Assembly: GCA_011620845.1 (NCBI GenBank)
Contig: WOYJ01000119.1
Location: 1 to 18,805 of the forward strand
Direction: 5' to 3'
DNA: 18,805 bases
Origin: Methanobacteriaceae archaeon
Lineage (GTDB): Archaea; Methanobacteriota; Methanobacteria; Methanobacteriales; Methanobacteriaceae
Shown: one piece after another, positions 14,891 to 18,805 of the stretch
Layout of the letters: the number at the start of each line of letters is the position of its first letter
Numbering within the stretch: position 1 is the first letter of the stretch
Program-made: the position numbers and the translations under genes
Notes under the pieces: model-generated
The model's database searches: none
Told to the model about the DNA's origin: nothing
The model's input: only the letters and a program-made list of their open reading frames with translations

Positions 14891-15649
14891 TTAAGATATG
14901 TTCTGCTTAGCAATCTTAACCGCGAATACACCAGCACCAAACCCATTGTCTATATTTACCACAGCAATACCTGGGGCACAGGACTGAAGCATGGTATATA
15001 GAGCCGTGAACCCTCCTTTGCCCACACCGTAGCCTACCGATGTCGGCACCCCTATGACTGGGATATCCACCAGTCCAGCGACAACAGATGGTAAGGCTCC
15101 TTCCATTCCTGCCACCACCACAAGTGCTTTCACATCTTCTTCAATCATATTTCTTATATGTGAAAATAATCTGTGTATACCTGCTACACCCACATCATAC
15201 GCCGTTAAAGCCTCACAGCCCATTTCCTCTGCAGTTATTTTTGCTTCCTCTGCAACGGGGATGTCGGAAGTTCCGGCAGTTATAACTCCTATTTTAACCT
15301 TCTTCTCTATTTCATGATGGTTGATGAGTAATATCTTGGCCCGGTGATTATACTCTTGTTTAAAACCTTCCGGTAGGTTCAGCTGCTCTTTTATTGCTTC
15401 ATATTTTTCCTGGTTGAGTTTAGTGACCATCACCCGTCCGTGGCGGGTTGCAACGTTAATTATCTTTATCAGGTCACCGTTTTCCTTATTTTCTGCAAAT
15501 ATAACCTCGGGAATTCCAGTCCTCACATCCCGACACGTATCTAACTTGGCAAAATCCTCTATTTCCTTGATTTGCATGGATTTAAGTCTTTTTTCCGCCT
15601 CTTCCAGGGAAATTTTCCCATCCTTCAATTTCTGCAGAATTTCCTTCAT
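14891..15649 (-). CDS. larB: LarB, nickel-pincer cofactor synthesis carboxylase/hydrolase
   Basis: LarB carboxylates the pyridinium ring of nicotinic acid adenine dinucleotide and hydrolyses the phosphoanhydride, giving P2CMN, the first step towards the nickel-pincer nucleotide of lactate racemase-type enzymes. The 252-residue protein has the family N-terminus with R40-x2-R43-x-GIPEVIF (about 40-51) and the PurE-like core: GVITAGTSDIPVAEEA (121-136), VVVAGMEGALPSVVAG (177-192), GVPTSVGYG (200-208) and NIDNGFGAG (232-240). C224 in QSCAPG lies where the family's catalytic cysteine (C221 in Lactobacillus plantarum) is expected. Upstream of ATG 15649 is only a weak GTGAT. LarC and LarE are not in the window. 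It is divergent from hypF, which also serves nickel enzymes. Confidence 0.93.
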   Translation of the reverse strand: MKEILQKLKDGKISLEEAEKRLKSMQIKEIEDFAKLDTCRDVRTGIPEVIFAENKENGDLIKIINVATRHGRVMVTKLNQEKYEAIKEQLNLPEGFKQEYNHRAKILLINHHEIEKKVKIGVITAGTSDIPVAEEAKITAEEMGCEALTAYDVGVAGIHRLFSHIRNMIEEDVKALVVVAGMEGALPSVVAGLVDIPVIGVPTSVGYGVGKGGFTALYTMLQSCAPGIAVVNIDNGFGAGVFAVKIAKQNIS

Positions 15650-15704
15650 AGGGTATCACTATCAATCGATGTTTCATTTACAGTATCAACTGAATTTTAT
15701 CATA

Positions 15705-15725
15705 TTTATATATAAGGCCGCCTTA
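15705..15725. promoter_or_regulatory. larB/hypF divergent promoter: TATA box with adjoining palindrome
   Basis: TTTATATATAA (15705-15715) is a symmetrical TATA box that could serve either direction, about 55 nt from the larB start and 100 nt from the hypF start. Overlapping its edge is TAAGG-CCG-CCTTA (15713-15725), a 5-bp inverted repeat that is GC-rich against an AT-rich background. It may be an operator for a nickel- or hydrogenase-linked regulator; this is inference. Confidence 0.45.
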
Positions 15726-15814
15726 AAAAGAATTGAATACATTTTCTAATTTATTTCTCTACTGATTCAAATCTTCATTTACGATTCATATTTCAGTATA
15801 ATCGAGGTGCAACA

Positions 15815-18115
15815 TTGGAAAAAGCCAGAATATTGGTACAGGGAATAGTCCAGGGTGTGGGTTTTAGACCCACCGTTTACCGAGTCGCTAAAAAATTAGG
15901 ACTCAACGGTTACGTGAGGAATCTGGGTAATATCGTGGAGATTGTCCTGGAAGGAAGTAAAGCTGAAATCACAGAATTCACCGATAATTTGAAAACCAAC
16001 ACCCCACCCATATCTAAGATTACTTCCTTGGAAATTAAATGGCTGGATACAGATGGTGAAGAGGAATTCAATGACTTTGAAATACTGGAAAGTTCCTCCC
16101 ATTTCTCTGGTTCTTCAGTGATACCCCCGGATGTGGCTACCTGTGACAACTGTCTGGAAGAAGTTAAAAACCCCCATGACAGGAGGTATGGCTATCCATT
16201 CACCGCCTGCACCGACTGCGGACCCCGTTTCACCGTGATAAAAAGCGTTCCCTATGACCGGGAGAGAACCTCCATGGAAGAGTTCCCCCTCTGTCCCGAT
16301 TGTTTAATGGAGTATAAAGACCCTGAAGACCGCCGATACCACGCAGAAGCAACTTGTTGCCCGGTCTGTGGACCTTCCGTCTTCTTATTCCGGGATAAAA
16401 TGTTAGAGGTAAAAGATCCAATCAAGGAGACTGTTAAGCTCATAGATGAGGGTAATATCCTGGCAGTTAAGGGCATCGGCGGCACCCACCTGGTGGCCAG
16501 AACCACAGCTGATGACACCGTCTGCAATCTCAGGAAAAGACTGGGGAGGTTTAACCAGCCCTTCGCTTGCATGTCCCCTGATGTAGAGACCATTAAAACC
16601 TTTGCCGAAGTTTCTGATAAAGAAAAAGAGGTTTTAAAATCAAGAAATAGGCCCATAATAGTGTTAAATAAGAATAAAGATTACTATCTATCCCCTTATG
16701 TGTCAGATCTCCATAACCTGGGTATCATGCTCCCCTATTCGGCTTTACACCATATGCTCTTCAAATACTCGGATGAACCAGCTTACATCATGACTTCAGC
16801 CAACATGCCAGGGGAGCCCATGCTCACTGGAAATCAGGAGATCAGGGAAAGACTGGATGGTGTTGCCGATTATTTCCTATTACATGACCGGGAGATTGTG
16901 AACCGCTGTGATGATTCTGTGGTGAGATTCAGGGGAGATGACCTGGCCTTCATCAGGCGTTCCCGGGGTTTTACCCCAGAACCTTATGATTTTTCCCGGC
17001 TTGAAAGCGACTTAAAGGTTTTAGCTCTCGGCCCGGAGATTGATGTCACCTTCTCCATCCTAAAAGAGGGTAAATGCTACGTATCTCAACACATAGGCGA
17101 CACCACCAAGTATGAAACCTTTAAATACCTTCAAAATGCGGTGAAATATCTCATGGAGATAACCAGGACCAGTTCAGTGGATGTGGTTGCCTGTGACCTG
17201 CACCCCATGTTTTTCACTACCAAACTCGCCAAGGAGTTGAGTGAAAAGTTCCAGTGTGATATTCTCCGGGTTCAGCACCACTACGCCCATGCTGCTTCCC
17301 TGGGGGTGGATAATGATGTGGATGAACTCATCTGCATCACCGCCGATGGTGTGGGCTATGGAGATGATGGAACTGCCTGGGGCGGGGAAATCCTCCATTA
17401 TCAGGGTGCTGAATATGAGAGGACCGCCAGTTTGATGCCGCAGAAAATGGTGGGTGGAGATATAACCACCCGTTACCCGGTGAGGATGGTTATGAGCATG
17501 CTTTATGAACTATTGGACCAGGAAGATCTGGTGGATTTGATGAAGAAAGATTACCTGTCCTACTTCAAACACGGCCAGCAGGAAGTTAACCTGGTGGCTC
17601 AGCAGCTTGAGAAGGGATTTAATACCTCTGAAACCACCAGTACCGGGCGGGTATTTGATGCCATCTCGACCCTGCTCCACATCTGTGGTGAGAGAACATA
17701 TGAAGGTGAGTGTGCCATGAAACTGGAATCCATGGCCTACAGGGGAAAAGATACCCTGGAAATCCCCATAAAAATCAGTGAATTTGGTGGTAGAGATGTT
17801 CTGGATACTTCATCCATACTTCTTTCTGTTCTGGATAAGTTAAGGGCTGGAGAAAAGGTAAGTGATATTGCACTGGCTGCCCAGAAGGCTGTTTCCACTG
17901 GCTTAGCTGAATTAGCCATTAGAACCGCGGATAAAACGGGTGTTGATGTTATAGGTGGATCTGGCGGGGTGTTCTATAACGAGGCCATCAGCCTGAACAT
18001 CAAAAATGGGGTTGAGTCTGCTGGTTACCAGTTTATCCAGCATAGAAATAGCTGTGCCGGGGATGGATCTGTGTCTATGGGCCAGGCTGCTGTAGCTGCG
18101 CTGAAATATAAGTGA
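15815..18115 (+). CDS. hypF: HypF, carbamoyltransferase for [NiFe] hydrogenase maturation
   Basis: HypF converts carbamoyl phosphate and ATP to carbamoyl-adenylate and transfers the carbamoyl group to the C-terminal cysteine of HypE, the precursor of the CN- ligands of [NiFe] hydrogenases. The 766 residues hold all domains: acylphosphatase (1-90; VQGIVQGVGFRPTVYR), two zinc fingers (C110-x2-C113 with C132-x2-C135; C160-x2-C163 with C182-x2-C185), a YrdC-like domain (about 200-385; KGIGGTHLVA, SRNRPIIVL, TSANMPGEP) and a Kae1-like domain (about 400-766; QHHYAHAAS with H488 and H492, DGVGYGDDGTAWGGE, GGSGGVFYN). The start is TTG 15815 with GAGGTG 5-6 nt upstream; no ATG fits the acylphosphatase start better. 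The gene is intact, so the organism should assemble [NiFe] hydrogenases, as expected of a hydrogenotrophic methanogen. Confidence 0.97.
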   Translation: MEKARILVQGIVQGVGFRPTVYRVAKKLGLNGYVRNLGNIVEIVLEGSKAEITEFTDNLKTNTPPISKITSLEIKWLDTDGEEEFNDFEILESSSHFSGSSVIPPDVATCDNCLEEVKNPHDRRYGYPFTACTDCGPRFTVIKSVPYDRERTSMEEFPLCPDCLMEYKDPEDRRYHAEATCCPVCGPSVFLFRDKMLEVKDPIKETVKLIDEGNILAVKGIGGTHLVARTTADDTVCNLRKRLGRFNQPFACMSPDVETIKTFAEVSDKEKEVLKSRNRPIIVLNKNKDYYLSPYVSDLHNLGIMLPYSALHHMLFKYSDEPAYIMTSANMPGEPMLTGNQEIRERLDGVADYFLLHDREIVNRCDDSVVRFRGDDLAFIRRSRGFTPEPYDFSRLESDLKVLALGPEIDVTFSILKEGKCYVSQHIGDTTKYETFKYLQNAVKYLMEITRTSSVDVVACDLHPMFFTTKLAKELSEKFQCDILRVQHHYAHAASLGVDNDVDELICITADGVGYGDDGTAWGGEILHYQGAEYERTASLMPQKMVGGDITTRYPVRMVMSMLYELLDQEDLVDLMKKDYLSYFKHGQQEVNLVAQQLEKGFNTSETTSTGRVFDAISTLLHICGERTYEGECAMKLESMAYRGKDTLEIPIKISEFGGRDVLDTSSILLSVLDKLRAGEKVSDIALAAQKAVSTGLAELAIRTADKTGVDVIGGSGGVFYNEAISLNIKNGVESAGYQFIQHRNSCAGDGSVSMGQAAVAALKYK

Positions 18116-18165
18116 AGATACACTTAATAATAAGATGCACCGAATTTCAGTAAAATAAGTTTTAT

Positions 18166-18669
18166 TCACTTCGTGCTTTCATCTGAAGCAACAACCGGCA
18201 AATTTAAGGTCCGTTTCTTAAGGGCCTTTTTTCTTTCATTTATCTGTTTTAAAAGATCCTCTGCATGTGCAGTGGCCCGATTATATTCTTCTATAAGGTT
18301 TTCCAGTTCATCTTCCACTTCTTCACCCATCCTGGCCCTCTCTTCCAGGCTCTGGAGCTCCTGGAACTGGTGGCCAGGGACCTTTACCCGAATAATCCCC
18401 TGGCTTATGAATATCTGAAATTCAATGTCCCGGGAGATCCCGTAATATTTCCTGGGCCTCCCCCGTTCTATCTTCTGGAAAGATGAATTCAAGAGTCCCA
18501 CTTCTTCCATGGCCCTCAAGTGTTCGATTATGGCCTTTTGTCCTACATCTAACTCACGGGATATCTGGCTTACAAAACGAGGTTCGTCTCTTAAAAAGTT
18601 AAGAATGTCTCTACGGGTTTTACATCCCATGACATCAAGTATTTCCTCTAAATCCATATTCCACATCAT
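18166..18669 (-). CDS. Winged-helix regulator with C-terminal coiled coil
   Basis: The 167-residue product starts with an ArsR-like winged helix: VMGCKTRRDILNFLRDEPRF (13-32), SQISRELDVGQKAIIEHLRA (34-53) and the wing ERGRPRKYYGIS (68-79). Then come a short beta segment (EFQIFISQGIIRVKVPG) and a long charged helix (about 102-152; EEVEDELENLIEEYNRATAH) likely to form a coiled coil for dimerisation. The layout resembles euryarchaeal regulators of the ArsR/SurR kind, but no CxxC redox switch is present; C16 is the only cysteine. The target is unknown. It converges with hypF (50-nt gap). ATG 18669, 18666 and 18657 are all possible starts; none has a clear ribosome binding site. Confidence 0.8.
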   Translation of the reverse strand: MMWNMDLEEILDVMGCKTRRDILNFLRDEPRFVSQISRELDVGQKAIIEHLRAMEEVGLLNSSFQKIERGRPRKYYGISRDIEFQIFISQGIIRVKVPGHQFQELQSLEERARMGEEVEDELENLIEEYNRATAHAEDLLKQINERKKALKKRTLNLPVVASDESTK

Positions 18670-18705
18670 CGTTTGTTTTTGTTAGATTGAATTTTTATTT
18701 TAGGT

Positions 18706-18726
18706 TGATAATAATATTGATTATCA
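18706..18726. promoter_or_regulatory. Palindrome TGATAAT-N7-ATTATCA
   Basis: A perfect 7-bp inverted repeat with a 7-bp centre lies 37 nt upstream of the winged-helix regulator start and about 30 nt before a BRE/TATA on the other strand. It is a candidate operator for that regulator. The GATAAT/ATTATC half-sites also resemble metal-regulator (Fur-like) boxes, but this is only a resemblance. Confidence 0.5.
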
Positions 18727-18750
18727 TCACCCGTTGGTATTAATTTTATT

Positions 18751-18767
18751 TCGAAAACTTTATATAA
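18751..18767 (+). promoter_or_regulatory. BRE/TATA promoter for a + strand gene beyond the window
   Basis: CGAAAACTTTATATAA has the purine-rich BRE followed by a TATA box as in strong archaeal promoters. Transcription should begin near 18790. No coding start follows within the last 15 bases, so the gene or RNA lies past the right edge. A second TATA-like TTTATATA sits at 18793-18800. Confidence 0.55.
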
Positions 18768-18805
18768 CTTTTAGTAATTATAATACTCTAAGTTTATATA
18801 CCTTT

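Noticed and set aside
15896..17919. Several - strand open frames within hypF
   Set aside because: They are shadows of hypF, whose domains and zinc ligands are continuous on the + strand.

Overview
The window looks like chromosomal DNA of a methanogenic archaeon of the order Methanobacteriales, most likely a mesophilic, AT-rich Methanobacterium-like species. Four things point there: a family B DNA polymerase ending naturally just after motif C (the split PolB of this order), an intron-containing tRNA-Trp with archaeal box C/D elements, archaeal TATA boxes upstream of genes, and the nickel-centred gene pair larB/hypF. The assignment rests on recognising these families by eye; no database search was run.

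Layout. Positions 1-65 hold the 3' end of an unknown + strand gene. 116-2056 (-) is a cation:proton antiporter (CPA2/KefB type with TrkA domains) broken by about seven frameshifts. 2232-2849 (-) is an intact metallo-beta-lactamase-fold hydrolase directly downstream of tRNA-Trp (2898-3039, 68-nt intron) and tRNA-Cys (3077-3148). 3253-3642 (-) is a small exported DUF3221-like protein. 3957-7583 (-) is a tightly spaced co-directional cluster: alpha/beta hydrolase, head-GIN-type lipoprotein, flavodoxin, a broken flavodoxin/ferredoxin (EFR1-like) gene and a broken SAM methyltransferase. A divergent ArsR-type regulator (7725-8027) sits across a promoter carrying a perfect palindrome. 8102-9138 is a rearrangement scar: the first codons of a flavodoxin gene, a transposase C-terminal remnant and a C-terminally truncated, frameshifted UbiA-family prenyltransferase.

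From 9162 on come a GNAT acetyltransferase (-), the large subunit gene of the split PolB (+) with a second GNAT overlapping its stop codon by 4 bp, a frameshifted 4Fe-4S (QueG-like) gene (+), and a convergent nitroreductase (-). 13337-14262 is largely non-coding with one decayed reading frame. Then follow a 30-residue cysteine-rich micropeptide gene (-) divergent from an HxlR-type regulator (+), larB (-) divergent from hypF (+), and a winged-helix/coiled-coil regulator (-) convergent with hypF. The right edge has a palindrome and a strong BRE/TATA for a + strand gene beyond the window.

Functional picture. The intact genes concern replication (PolB1), nickel-enzyme maturation (HypF for [NiFe] hydrogenases, LarB for the nickel-pincer nucleotide) and flavin/redox chemistry (flavodoxin, nitroreductase, redox-type regulators). 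Several accessory genes are in decay. Because the long genes polB1 and hypF (together about 4.1 kb) carry no frameshift while the 1.9-kb antiporter has about seven, gene decay explains the damage better than uniform sequencing error, though this cannot be settled from sequence alone. The least explained locus is the micropeptide/HxlR pair with its array of TATACT-type repeats.
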